From: Scenedesmus sp. ARA3
Taxonomy: Eukaryota > Chlorophyta > Chlorophyceae > Sphaeropleales > Scenedesmaceae
Assembly: GCA_004335835.1 (NCBI GenBank)
Contig: RWJK01001624.1
Span: 3,569 to 67,568 of the forward strand
Direction of reading: 5' to 3'
DNA length: 64,000 nt
Part shown: positions 36,803 to 48,092 of the stretch, in pieces
Numbering within the stretch: the first letter of the stretch is position 1
How the letters are laid out: every line of letters begins with the position of its first letter
Translations under genes and position numbers: made by a program
The notes under the pieces: model-generated
Database searches by the model: none
What the model was told of the DNA's origin: nothing
What the model saw: the letters and a program-made list of their open reading frames with translations, nothing else

Positions 36803-37790
36803 GGATGCTGTTGCGCGCGAGTTGGACACAACTGCTGTGGCGTTGTTCACCAATGTTTCCAAAGGTTGAATTTTTACAGCTCCAGGATCCCAAAGGATCG
36901 TGGTAAAAGCATAGCTGCGCACCTGTTGTGACGCAACAGCATCTTCTGTCCCCTGTGTTGCCTAGAGGCACTGCGAGGAGCTATAGTTAATGCTGGCCAG
37001 CCATGCTGACAATGAACTAGGCTGACATCGGGCATTCGACGGCACTTGCGTCATGGCTTTGTTACAGCACAATATCTACAACCAGCGTTGCTTTGCAAAC
37101 ACAGACAACTGCCAGGCCACTGGCAAAGCAATAGCGCCGCTACTGTACACAGAGTTGCACGCTGTTGCATGCAGCTGCTTTACCAGCATGACCATCACCA
37201 AAGCCACTATCAGCGCTAGCAGGCGCAACCTCTTTATGCCAGGCACACAGTCCTTTGACGAAACCCCAACAAGAACAAACCTTTGAGCAAGATGACATGC
37301 GTGCTAAAAACATACGGAGGGTGTGGCCATAAGACATAGCTTAAGCACAAGGCGCCACTGCACAGAAGATATTATGCATGCCCTGACAGGCCCAACAGAC
37401 AGCACTGTGCAGCGTGCAATGGCACGCTGAAGTAGCGCAGCCTGCAGGGTCGCCCGTCATGCGTATGACCTCTAGAGATCTCCCTTTCAGGTGATTTGTT
37501 CATTCACAGCTTGTCTATGCACCATGCCCAATTGATCATCAGGTGCACCTGGGCACGTACACCACTACAGAGGATGCTCGCACACTGCAACCTCACCAAC
37601 TACTCAAGCTGCAGACTGGTACTGTAAGCGCCAAAGTTCTGCACACAGCAGCCCCACGCTAGTCAACATCAGTCAACGCTACACAACAACAGGCCTTCCA
37701 CCTCCAAGCAGTGTAAAGTCCATCATCTGCTCAAATCCCAACAGCAGCAACAACAGCATCCTCCGCAGCAGACTTTGAGCCGCAGCCGCC
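36803..37790. other. Convergent 3' intergenic region
   Basis: The CDKAL1-type gene and the next minus-strand gene converge here. The 1 kb should contain both 3' UTRs. I see no coding exon, RNA gene or array. Confidence 0.45.
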
Positions 37791-40502
37791 TCACAGCGCG
37801 CGGCCTGTTGCCGCCACGGGGCGGGCCGTGATGGTGGGCGTGGTCATGGGTGCGGGCCCCTTGTAGTACTTTGCGCCAGCACCTGATGTGCCGTACGCGC
37901 CTGACGCGGCCTGGCCGCCTGGCGTATAGCTGGTGCCAAAGCCTGCAGGAGGTGCACAGCAACATCAGCAGTGGCAGGAAAGTGAGGCGGCTGGTGAGGC
38001 GCCTGGCCAAGGTGTGGCTGCTTTTCAAACATCAGCCAGACGCTGGTGTATAACGCTTCCTGCTGGCAGGCAGTGCACACCCTAGCAAGTCAAACCTATT
38101 TTCAAACAACTAATGCGAGCACTGCGAGCCCCAGCCCAGTCCTTGCATGCACATGTTACAGTCTGCATCAGGCGCCACTCACTGCCGCGCTGTCGCGTTG
38201 GTGCTGCCAGACGCCGCGGTGCCATTGCCGTTGATCAAGTCTGCCACGCTGCCTCCCAAAATGCATTCACTGTATGAGTTCGTCTTTATACACTACTCAC
38301 CGGCTGTGGCACTGGTGCGGCCTGCCCCTGCGGTGCCGTTGCCGCTGATCATGTCTCCTGCGCTGCCCGCCACGCTGCCCACCAGCTCGCCTGCGCTGCT
38401 GGCCAGGCCGCTGAAGGCCGCCCATGCGCTGGTGAAGAGCCACACGTAGAAGTTGATGATGGTGGAGATGGTGGTGGCGATGTTGGTGTAGGTCTTCTGC
38501 AGGAGGGGATTGCAGGCAGGGGTGGGCGGTGAGTGGTGTGTGATGTGAACATAGGATGCCCGGTGACTTGTGCAGCGGCAGTGCTGTCAGGGGGCAGCTT
38601 GAGATGCGAGTGCTGCTGCGATGGCGCTTCGTGCGGCCAAGGCTGCAGGTCCCCCCATCTGCAATATCATGCAGACAGACTTGCCGCGTTTGCAATGTTC
38701 TGACATCAACAAAAGCAGCACAGTCAAGACTAGGCTAGGGAGCGCCCCAGCTCACCCCAAACACCGCCTGCGCCGACTCCGCGCCGATCACTGCCTGCTC
38801 CTTGGCCCAGTTGGGCAGGTCGTGGGCCAGGTCCTGCACCCAGTCCCAGGTGGGGTTGGAGGAGCCTGTGGTTTGATAAGGAATGACAGGAGCAGCAACA
38901 GCAGCAGCAGCAGGACGCAGGCCGGTGAGCGGATAGGTTGGAAGGTTGTTGCGGTGAAACTGTCACAGTATCCGATGCTGTACGTATCAGACTGAGCTGG
39001 TACTAGTGCTGCACCCAGTCCCAGGAGGGGTTGGAGGAGCCTGGGGGGGGCGGGCAGCGGGTGACAGCAGCAACACCATCACCAGCAGCAGCAGCAAGAT
39101 ACATGTCGGCAGGGTTGGTGGAGGTGGTACAGTGCGAGACGCTGCATGTATTGAGCCTGAAAGTCCAGGCCAGGTCTTGCACCCATTCCCAACAGCAGAA
39201 GGCGACCCAATGAATGGTGCACACAGCAGCAGCATAGCAGCTTCCATGCAGCAGCAGTCTACAGCCACACCTGGGTGGCGTGCATCAAAGGCGGCGTCGC
39301 GCTTGGCCGCGTAGTAGTGCCCGCCGTCAGCCACGTCAAAGGCATAGCCCAGCAGCGGCTCAATGGCGTGAGGCAGCGCCCCCATGGCGATGCCGGCCGC
39401 GGTGCGCAGCGGCAGCGGCAGGAAGGGCGGGAAGTTGGTCAGGCGGCCCGTGAACAGCTCCACCTGGGAGGCAGCAGCAGCGGCCGCAGCAGCAGCAGCG
39501 GGGCGGCGGCGGGTGACTCACAGCTTGCGTGTTGAGCAAAGGGTGCTAAGTGAGGACCTTGCAGCGAACCCTGGCGGGAGCAGCCAGCTAACCAGGCTTC
39601 TTACTGCTGCTCAGATGCTGAGACGACACGAAGGAGAGCCTGCATCAAAACTATGTCTGTTTGATCCGGCAGGGCGCTCACAGCACCGCTGTGCTTGGCA
39701 AGGCTGCTTGAGCCTATGCTCTTCTGTGCGTGGAATAGAGAAGGACAAGGACAGGCCTGCGTCTGAGAGCTCTGGTCATGCAGACCCACCTTGCCGCCAT
39801 CCAGGCCGCCCCTCACGCCGATCTTGAAGTGCACGTTCTTGGACACCTGCTGCGGCAGCAGCAGCGTGGCCGGCAGCCACCAGGCGCGGTGCGGGAAGCT
39901 CACAGCCACAGCATCCAGCTCAATCAGCGTGCGGCCTGGCGGCAGCAGCAGCAGCAGCAGCAGCAGTTTGGACGTCACATGACAGTTTTGAAGGCCAGAG
40001 CACTCTGTTATGCTGCGGCATCTAGCAGGAACAGCTGTGCTGCTGCTGCTGCTGCGCCCACCGCCTTGGATGAAAAGCCAGCCCACCGGCCACCTGTGTG
40101 CGTGTCCCCCACTTTTGCTTGCTGCAAACCCCCACATGCCTGTCCTCCTAGCACCAACTACAGTGCAAACTCCACTGCGGCAGTAAACAACAGCCCCAAC
40201 CCGCCCTCTCACACGCAATTGGGCCGAGGGCGCTGATTATCAGCCCTTGCTGGCCAGCATGCCTGTGTAATCACATACGAAGTTCACAAAGACTTCACTG
40301 TGTCAAAACCCAAGCCAGTGTGAACTTCACGCAGCACGCACCTGGGCCGGGCTCGCTGATGGTCAGCGCCACTGGGCGGATGTTGAGGTGTGCAAAGTAC
40401 TTGAACAGGTACGTGGCCAGGCGCAGGTGGCCCTTGTTGGACAGCCGCACAGGGGGGCCGTCCCACAGCAGGTCGTGCTCAAAGATCTCCACAGCCTGGT
40501 GT

Positions 40503-40538
<36 letters not shown>

Positions 40539-40742
40539 GTGTGAGGCAGCCGCATCCGGTGTTACAAGCAGCCGTGTTAGCAGTCATGCTGCAGCTCCCA
40601 TCGCGGTGCTGGCTGGACAGTCGGTCAGCAGCCTGGCACCTAGAAAGAGAGCTAGCAGTACTGCTGCAGCCTCACCTTGCGGTACTGCACTGAGGTCTTG
40701 GCATTACACAGCCAGGGCGGTGGCAGCAGCAGCAGCGGCAGT

Positions 40743-40778
<36 letters not shown>

Positions 40779-41218
40779 GTGCTGGCAGCCTCACCTCACG
40801 GTGCTGCACGGAGGTCTTGGCCTCAAACAGCGCGATGACGCCTCACTGTCAAACTGGCAGCCTGCAGCCTGGCACACTGCACCCCCCTCATCTCACCTCG
40901 CAGTGCTGCACGGAGGTCTTGGCCTCAAACAGCCCCGCTCTACTGTGCTGTGGCGACGAGCCAGCAGGATCCCCCCCCCTGATAAATCCAAAACAGCCTC
41001 ACCTCACGGTGCTGCACGGAGGTCTTGGCCTCGAACAGCGCGATGACGCCCTCAATGATGCGCTTGGCGCCGCTGGGGGCATCCCCAGGGGCCATCAGGC
41101 GCAGCTCCTTGGCTGCCTGCGGCTGCCAGATGGGGGTGACGTTCCACAGCTGCTGGCTGGCCGGGCTGGTCAGGTAGGACTCCGCGATGGCTGTGGTGTT
41201 CACGCGCAGGTCAGACAT
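37791..41218 (-). CDS. Conserved-looking protein of unknown function (possibly NTF2-like fold)
   Basis: Seven minus-strand exons (41218-41003, 40495-40342, 39935-39790, 39463-39271, 38865-38756, 38496-38301, 37942-37791) close in phase to 388 residues. I do not recognise the family. The first half alternates helix and strand: MSDLRVNTTAIAESYLTS, AKRIIEGVIALFEAKTSVQH, AVEIFEHDLLWDGPPVRL, RTLIELDAVAVSFPHRAWWL, KNVHFKIGVRGGLDGGKV. That order (helices, then strands with a 'GG-K-V-...-R-L-x-N-x-P' turn) recalls SnoaL/NTF2-like proteins; this is inference. Then come WDWVQDLAHDLPNWAKEQAV, a hydrophobic helix (TTISTIINFYVWLFTSAWAA) and a Gly/Ser/Ala-rich tail. An upstream in-frame ATG at 41362 would add 48 residues. 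Three of its introns hold decoy exon edges. Confidence 0.7.
38198..38360 (-). repeat. Diverged copy of an exon 3' edge
   Basis: The 3' end of the exon 38496-38301 (MISGNGTAGAGRTSATA) has a diverged copy at about 38198-38250 (LINGNGTAASGSTNATA). The copy lies in the next intron and is followed by GTGAGT. Using it as a cassette exon breaks the frame in the model I derived, so I treat it as a decoy. Confidence 0.7.
38831..39192 (-). repeat. Two decoy copies of an exon 5' edge
   Basis: The acceptor-proximal part of the exon starting at 38865 (SSNPTWDWVQDL) recurs on the same strand at 39008-39045 (with the acceptor kept) and, shorter, at about 39167-39192 (EWVQDLAW). Both copies lie upstream of the true exon, in the same intron. 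Confidence 0.8.
40503..40538 (-). repeat. (CTG)n on the sense strand before a 3' splice site
   Basis: Twelve triplets, read as CAG on the plus strand and CTG on the transcribed sense of the minus-strand gene, end just before the acceptor of the exon starting at 40495. Confidence 0.9.
40670..41050 (-). repeat. Three decoy copies of an exon 3' edge and donor
   Basis: The end of the first exon (EAKTSVQHRE plus GTGAGG donor, 41003-41050) recurs in the following intron at 40896-40934, 40791-40842 and 40670-40703. The copies read KTSVQHCE, KTSVQHRE and KTSVQYRK. All keep a GTGAGG- or GAGGTGAG-type donor; the intron also carries CTG tracts. Confidence 0.88.
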
Positions 41219-42319
41219 GGCGCCTGGCTTGTTTTTCTGAGTGCCTGTTGCGTGGAGGAAGTGGGAGGGTGGTAGAGACGGTTGCAGGAGTTGCAGGAGG
41301 GCGGACAGCAGCAGTGGATGCCAGTGGGTGATGTGTCGGACAGCATAGGCAGCAGGCGGCATAGAGCAGAGAAAGGTGGGAAGAAGAGGCTGCAGATGAC
41401 ACCGAGATGACTTTTAAAAGCCTCTCGGACGTTGGTAGGGGAGTGCGGCCGCTGGTTGCTGGAGTGCATGCTGCAGGTGCACCACATTGGCAACATGCAC
41501 CGCGCCGCTGTTGCCTGTGACCTCTGAGGAAGGCTGGACCAGCATATGCTTGCACACCACGGGCAAAGACGAATCTATGGGGTGTGCGGTATCTGCAAAC
41601 GGCCAGCGTTGATGCTACGCATGCGCTGCTGCAACAAGGCTTGCAAGCAGGACCGCTCCGCATGCATGAATCTGCAGGCTGACGTCACACAGAAGTTCTG
41701 CCGCGTAGTCAGCAGCATATTAGAGCGCGTGAGAAGCTTGAACGCACCTCAAAAGAGTTGGCGTTTGTTGGTCGTGCTTGCGACGCAGCGTGTGCGTTAT
41801 GTCGGTGCTAAGTTCAAAGTGCGAGCGAAGCCGAAGTAAAGAGCGCTGGCAGATCAGAGTACAATGAACCCACGGTGCCATGTGCTGGGTATATAATCAC
41901 GAAAGGGACGAGGTTGTTCAAGTTAGGACACGGCGGACCGTAGGCCGAGGTTTGAGCGTTGTGCAGTTGAAAATGACAGTGGTTACGCAGGTCATCACCC
42001 GCCGGGCGAGTGAGCCCAGTCACATCATTTATTCACTTTTTTGTTTCAAGGTACTCACACAGCCGCTGTTTTATCATTGATACGTGCCTGCAGACAGCAG
42101 TAGCAGCGGCAGCAGCAGCAGCAGCAGTAGCAGCAGCAGCAGCAGCCATGGAAGCAGGAATATCGATGCAGGAGACTTGATTCCATCAGCAAAGCGATAT
42201 CCAGTTCTGTTGACGGCACACAAAGGCAAAAGCAATGCTGCGTGCTTTCTGGTTCACCATGTCATCAATGGCTTGCTGCACCAGCCATGCCTGATAGGCA
42301 GCATACCTTATGACACAGC
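41219..42319. promoter_or_regulatory. Divergent promoter region upstream of JMJD7
   Basis: 1.1 kb between divergent starts. A good TATA-like element, TATATAAT, is at 41890-41897 on the plus strand. CAG-rich sequence begins at about 42090. Open frames here look noncoding; one at 41546-41839 has weak protein character and is not supported. Confidence 0.4.
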
Positions 42320-42371
42320 ATGCAAGACCAGCAGCAATCAGGCCACGCGCAGCTGCTGTTCTCGCAACATG

Positions 42372-42403
<32 letters not shown>

Positions 42404-42483
42404 CAACAGCAGCAGCAGCAACAGCAGCAGCAGCAACAACGGCAGCATGAACAACACCAGCAGCAGCAGCAGCATGCGGTTCC

Positions 42484-42528
<45 letters not shown>

Positions 42529-45056
42529 CCCCAACCTGTACCTGCTGAAGTAGCTCAGCAGAGAGATCAGCGAGCTTGACATCGGTGACACAGTAGACAT
42601 CATCTCCGACCCAGATCCTGCCACCTTCCTCCGCGAATACGTCGCCGCCAACAAGCCAGTATTAATCAAAGGCGCAATCGACCACTGGCCAGCAATGCAG
42701 CACTGGAGCAGGGCTGTCCTGCAAGCCAAGGCAGGCCACCTGCAGGTGTCAGTTGCAACCACACCCAATGGGCTTGCAGATGCAGTTATGCCAGTTGTAA
42801 CAGCAGTAGGCGGCGAGGCGCAGCAGTGCTTCTGCCTGCCGCATACGCAGCGCATGGCCTTTGGGGACTTCCTGCAGCTGTTCTTTGAGGGCAGGGAGGG
42901 AGTGGTGCCGTACCTGCAGGTGTGTGGACAACAGCAGCAGCAGCAGCAGCAGCAGCCGCCGCCGCAGCAGCAGGGGAGGCAGCGTGGCGCATCAATAAGC
43001 AGAAGCTCAGTAGCAGCAGCAGCTGCTGCAAGAGCTTCATCAAGGCAGTTGGCCAGCATGGGTCTCTCCTCTTGCGCCACCTGATTGGCAGCTGGTGCTG
43101 TGGTGCTGCAGTGCTGCTTGTCAACAAACAAGTGCCCGTGCTGCTGTGACGCGGTGCATTAAGACCCCTCTTTCGAACTCACAGACTCTCCACGTGCTCC
43201 TGCTGTTCGCATCTGCAGCAGCAGAACAGCAACCTCACGGAAGAGTTTGCGCCGCTGCTGGCTGACGTTGAGCCGCAGCTGGGCTTTGCTGGCGAGGCGT
43301 TTGGGGCAGCCCCGGATGCGGTCAACCTGTGGATTGGTGACGCACGCAGCGAGACAACCTTCCACAAGGACCACTACGAGAACCTGTGAGTGTTTCTGGC
43401 TGCTGCTGCTGCTGCAGACCTGCTGCCTAACATCCAGAGAGCATGTTTGATGTGACGCCTGTCGGGTTGGTGATGTGCAGCAGCAGCCGGCTTCCAGCAC
43501 GCAAAAAGCTTCGCATGGTGCTGCCGGTGCACCCTGAGTGCATGCTGGCCTAATGCCACCACTTCACGTGCAGGGACCGGCAATCGTGCTGTGCACCTTG
43601 GCTGCTGCACACCTGTCACCTCACTGTGGAACAATCGCTTCTGCTGTGCCCTGTGCTGCGCGGGCCCTGCTGCAGGTATGCTGTGCTGCGCGGCCGCAAG
43701 GTGTTCCACCTGCTGCCCCCCACTGACGTGTACCGCATGCACCTGGGGCTGTACCCGACAGCACAATACCAGCAGGTGGGTGTACAGTGCGCCTGCAGGT
43801 GGCCTGCAGCATGGCCTGTTACTGCTGAAACATGCTTCGGAATGCGGCCTGCTTCAGTCCTGCATGCCACGTCCCAACCCGGCAGCTTCTTACAGGGGCA
43901 GTTACACTATTTGCAAGCTGCTTGCATGGATGATTCAGCCATTGTTTGACAAGTCAATCTGCAACACCTTGTTGCAGCTGTTGCAGTCTATCCAACAGCT
44001 TTTGCCATCTAGCTGACACACCAGCAATCGGGGGCAAAGGATTGGGCCCATAACAACGATCAGTTGATCTCGGAATCCGCAACACTGTGTCAAGTACACC
44101 ACACTTGTGATTGGCAAACACATCACTAACATGCGCGCTGGACTGCCTGCAGGTGGATGGTGAGCTGCAGCCTGTGCTGCAGCAGCCGCCCAGCCAGGTG
44201 CTGTGGTGCCCCGTGCACCCGCAGCCGCTGGATGCTGACTCAGCGCGGCACCAGCACCCGCTGTTCTTCGACCCCAGCCTGCCCAAGCCGCTCAGGGTAG
44301 AGGTGAGTCAGCTGCCAGCAGCAGCAGGTTGATGAGCAGCGGCAGCAGCAGCAGCAGCCACTGCTATCTGTGTGCTGCGGTAGGAGGGTGGCAGTGCAGC
44401 TTGGCAGGTGGCTGTATAAGGCAGGTCAAAAGCAACGCCTGGTGGTGACCTGGCAACGCGGTGCTTTGCAATTGCGATGTGCTGCTGCTGTTGCTGCTGC
44501 TGCTGTTGTGCGTCAGGTTGGCCCTGGTGACGTGCTGTACCTGCCGGCCATCTGGTGGCACTACGTGCAGCAGCAGGCCGATGAGGATGAGGGCTGGTGC
44601 GTGGCGGTCAACTACTGGTGAGCGCTTTGCTACAGTTTGCCTACTTCTGGCTGCTTCTTGATAGTGATTAGTAATGATATGTCTAAGCACCACACTGGAG
44701 CGGCATGGTACCCTATTGTTTTTGTGTGAGCTGTGTCCCTCTGCCCAGCCGCATGCAGCTGCAGCAGCACTGCGCAGACAGCATGCAGCCTAACAAAGAA
44801 CGATGTTCTGGGTGATCATCCCCACGTCCACCATCACATCCTGCTGCCACCTTTTGTGCCTGCTGCTTGCTGCGCTGCTGCCAGGTACGACATGCGCTTT
44901 GACTCGCGCTATGCAACATACAACATGGTGGCCTCCATGGCAGAGGCAGCGGGCCTGATGCCTGCCATGCCGGGCAATGATGATGACAGCAGCAGCACAA
45001 GCAGCACAGATCCTGACAGCACTAGTGGTGATGACGGCAGCAGCAGTGATGTGTGA
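42320..45056 (+). CDS. JMJD7: JMJD7-type JmjC lysyl hydroxylase, with in-frame TAG
   Basis: Fe(II)/2-oxoglutarate JmjC oxygenase. Human JMJD7 hydroxylates lysine in DRG1/2 translation factors; peptidase activity has also been reported. Exons 42320-42919, 43219-43385, 43676-43775, 44153-44302, 44517-44617 and 44885-45056 keep one frame. Motifs: [55 protein letters not shown] (H-x-D iron ligands, then the tyrosine), VFHLLPPTDVYRMHLG, GPGDVLYLPAIWWHYVQQ (distal His) and YDMRFDSRYATYNMV. The order and spacing follow JMJD7 throughout. Exon 1 opens with ATG and a long poly-Q tract, then a TAG at 42551-42553, then continues in the same frame into the conserved REISELDIGD. So the true start, or the nature of the TAG, is unresolved. 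The C-terminus is an acidic Asp/Ser tail. Confidence 0.88.
42370..42535 (+). repeat. CAG-rich triplet tract in JMJD7 exon 1
   Basis: Two CAG/CAA-type tracts, about 42370-42445 and 42487-42528, read as poly-Q in the JMJD7 frame and as poly-S or poly-A in the others. They directly precede the in-frame TAG. Confidence 0.9.
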
Positions 45057-45618
45057 TACTATCATAGTATGGTTTGTGCTGTTTGGTGCCTGCTGTTCCA
45101 TGTGATCTGCCCAATGTTGAACTTGCTTGAGTTATTGCCCAGGCACTTGCAGCCTTCTGTTGCAACTGCAGCTTTCGTTACGTCATGGGATCTATGTTGA
45201 CAAAGGGCACCAAATGCTGGCTTGGGGGTACACAGCTAGCGTGGGACAACAGGATGCATTCTGCTGCATGCATACATGTGTGACTGCCCTTTTGGTGCAG
45301 GTTTGCAAGCATTCGGTCAAGAGCTACACAGAAAAGCACTAAATGCTTGCTTGGTACCTGGGGCATTCGCTGCTGGTCGAGGGAATGCCGGCAGCAGCTG
45401 TCTCCTACTCAAACCCTGTCAGTTATGTGGCATGTCACTTACTTGGTGTAACTTGCGACGCTTTGCGTGCTGACGGTACTCAAGGCTTTCGATCAAACTG
45501 TTCCCCGTGTTGTCTGACTGCATAATTTGCCGTTTGTCCTAGTGAGGCGCATCCTCGGTTACTATACGTTCGCTCCAAATTTCGTTCACCAGCTCGGCTC
45601 AAGCAGCAGGGTTTCGAG

Positions 45619-48040
45619 ATGGATGATGATGAACGGCCAATGGGCTTAGGCTTAGGAATGAACCCAGCGCAGGTCGTGGACCCTAAGCTTGCTGCAGGAA
45701 GGGGCGCTGAGTTCTCTGCTGGGGCCCTGGTAGGCAGCAGCAGCATCAGCAGCTGCTGCAGCAGCAGTAAAGCAGGTGGCAGCGCACCCCTCTTCATGTT
45801 GCTCTACTTGCTGAAAGCAGTTGCAGCGCAATTCACTTCCACTCTATGGCTGATGTAGACTGCCACATTTGCTGCTATTGCACAACATGGCTCCAAACCC
45901 CACTTCAGCTGCCAAACAGCAAGCCCTGCACCACCAGACCTGCAACAGCATCCTCTTGACCCTCGCTACCACCCCACAAACAGGGAAATTCACTTGCAGA
46001 CTTATAGCGATGCACTGTCTTGGCATCCGCTGCGTCGAGCTCTTTGTTTGCCAGCCCTGCTGATGCAACATGCTACTGCAAACACCCATGCCTGTGCTGC
46101 TCGCTGCTGCACTTGCAGGATGATGTGGGGCCCCTGGATGACTCCGTGCCTGTGCACTACTACCCCGAGGGGGAGGCGGCAGAGGCGGCCAGCGCTGCCG
46201 TTGCCATTGATGCCAGCAACAAGGGCTTCCAGCTGCTGCAGAAGATGGGCTGGAAGGGCAGGGGGCTGGGGCGCAAGGAGGACGGTGCGTTGGCCGGCTG
46301 TAACACTGTTAGCGCTACGTTACGGCTCAAACAGCGGAGCAAAGTAGCCAGACACATGATTGCTAGCGGGTCATTAAACCAGCCGAATGACACCTAGCTT
46401 GAGCACTGGGGAAGGGCAGGGGCCTGGGGCGCAAGGAGGACGGTGCGCGGGGCTGGCTGCAGCGCTGCTTTGTGACTCGAGTAGCACAGCAAGCGGGAGC
46501 GGGTATTTGAATCAGCCGAATGACAGCTAGCTTGGGCACTGGGGAAGGGCAGGGGCCTGGGGCGCAAGGAGGACGGTGCGCGGGGGTGGGCAGTATCCTG
46601 CAGCCTGCACAGCAGATGCGTACACCACTGAAAGCTAGCTGAGCATCGGCATCAGCAACAGTAGCAGCAACAGCCATCATGCGTGCTGGCAACGTTGCTG
46701 GGAACGTTTACCCTGCTGCTGTTCGTGTGTCCCTCCGTACCTTTTCAAACACCTGCAGGCCTAGTAGAGCCGGTCAAGGCTGGCGTGGAGGCGGGGGTGC
46801 ACGTTGGGCTGGGCAAGCAGTCCAATATGTAGTCCATAGGATGCTGCTTCAAGTTTACATGCAATGTATACGGACATACATACGGACAATTGTGTTGAGT
46901 TGAACTTGCTGCTGTGCATGCTTTGTTTTATCGCCGCAGGCCTGGTAGAGCCGGTCAAGGCTGGCGTGGAGGCGGGCGTGCGCCTGGGGCTGGGCAAGCA
47001 GCAGGAGGATGACAAGTACACGGCAGCCGAGAACATTGAGCGCAAGAGGCTGGAGGTGGAGATCCAGGCAGATGAGGACCCAGAGAGGCGCAAGCGGAGA
47101 GAGGTCGGTGCGGGATGACTTGAGGACATTGTGTGCTGGGGCTTCGGTGGACCGGATGCGTGTGTGACATCTGCGCGTGAAAGCAGGGGATTTGACTAAA
47201 GACTGCTTCAGCGCTAGCAGCGTCGTGGAAGTTGCAGATGGTGTCTTGTAGTATGCTTTGCAGACATGCACGGCGCGCTCTTGCTTGGGCTGGCATTATG
47301 CTTTCTCTGCCTGCCGTGCTCCGGCCGGCTGCTGCCCTGCCGCCTGCTGCTGCTGCCGCCGGTGCTGCTGCTGCTGCTGCTGCTGCTGCTCTGCCATTGT
47401 TGTCTGACACACCGGCAGGCTCAGGCGCAGCGTGAGGAGCTCATCAAGCAGGATGTGAGCCAGATCCTGAAGACATTCTACTGCCAGGTGCGCAATTGAG
47501 GAGCAGCAGTAGCAGCAGCAGCAGCAGCAGTGGTGTGCAGATCAGCTGCACTGTGTTGGCCTGCCGCTACCCCTGATTTTACGACTTGGTGCATCTGGCT
47601 GAGCAGCCACATCTCTGGCAAGTGTCAGCCATGCAGATGAGGCACAATGATTGCTCAAGCTAATGGCTGCAGCAGCGGGGCTTGAAACATACATCAGGCC
47701 GTTAGACAGCCCTGCATGTCCCCAGAATGGTCCACTTACATGCCCTTTTGCTGCCGCGGCTGCTGCCGCCGCCGCTGCTCCTGCCTCTGCTGCATCAGAC
47801 ATGTGCCAAGCAATACGCCACAGCCATGGAGTTGGAGGAGCACCTCAGCAGCTACGACCACCACCACAAAAAGGTGCGGGCAGCAGCAGTTGATGCGACC
47901 AGCCGGTCCGATGTTTCTAAGGACAGCACCACAGCTGCCACATGGCGACACATTTGCAGTATGCACACACGCCAATGTGCACCTGCTGCATTCATCAGCT
48001 GGCCCCACATCTACTTACATACCTGTCCACCTGCTGCTGC

Positions 48041-48092
<52 letters not shown>

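Noticed and set aside
38198..38250. Possible extra exon encoding LINGNGTAASG
   Set aside because: Including it breaks the frame into the last exon, while skipping it closes the gene in phase; it is a diverged copy of the previous exon's edge.
41546..41839. 97-codon plus-strand frame with several Cys pairs
   Set aside because: The cysteines do not form a recognised zinc-finger spacing, and it lies just upstream of a TATA-like element in a divergent promoter.
42265..43131. 288-codon minus-strand frame rich in cysteine
   Set aside because: The long Cys runs are the CTG/TGC shadow of the CAG tract in JMJD7; antisense to well-supported exons.
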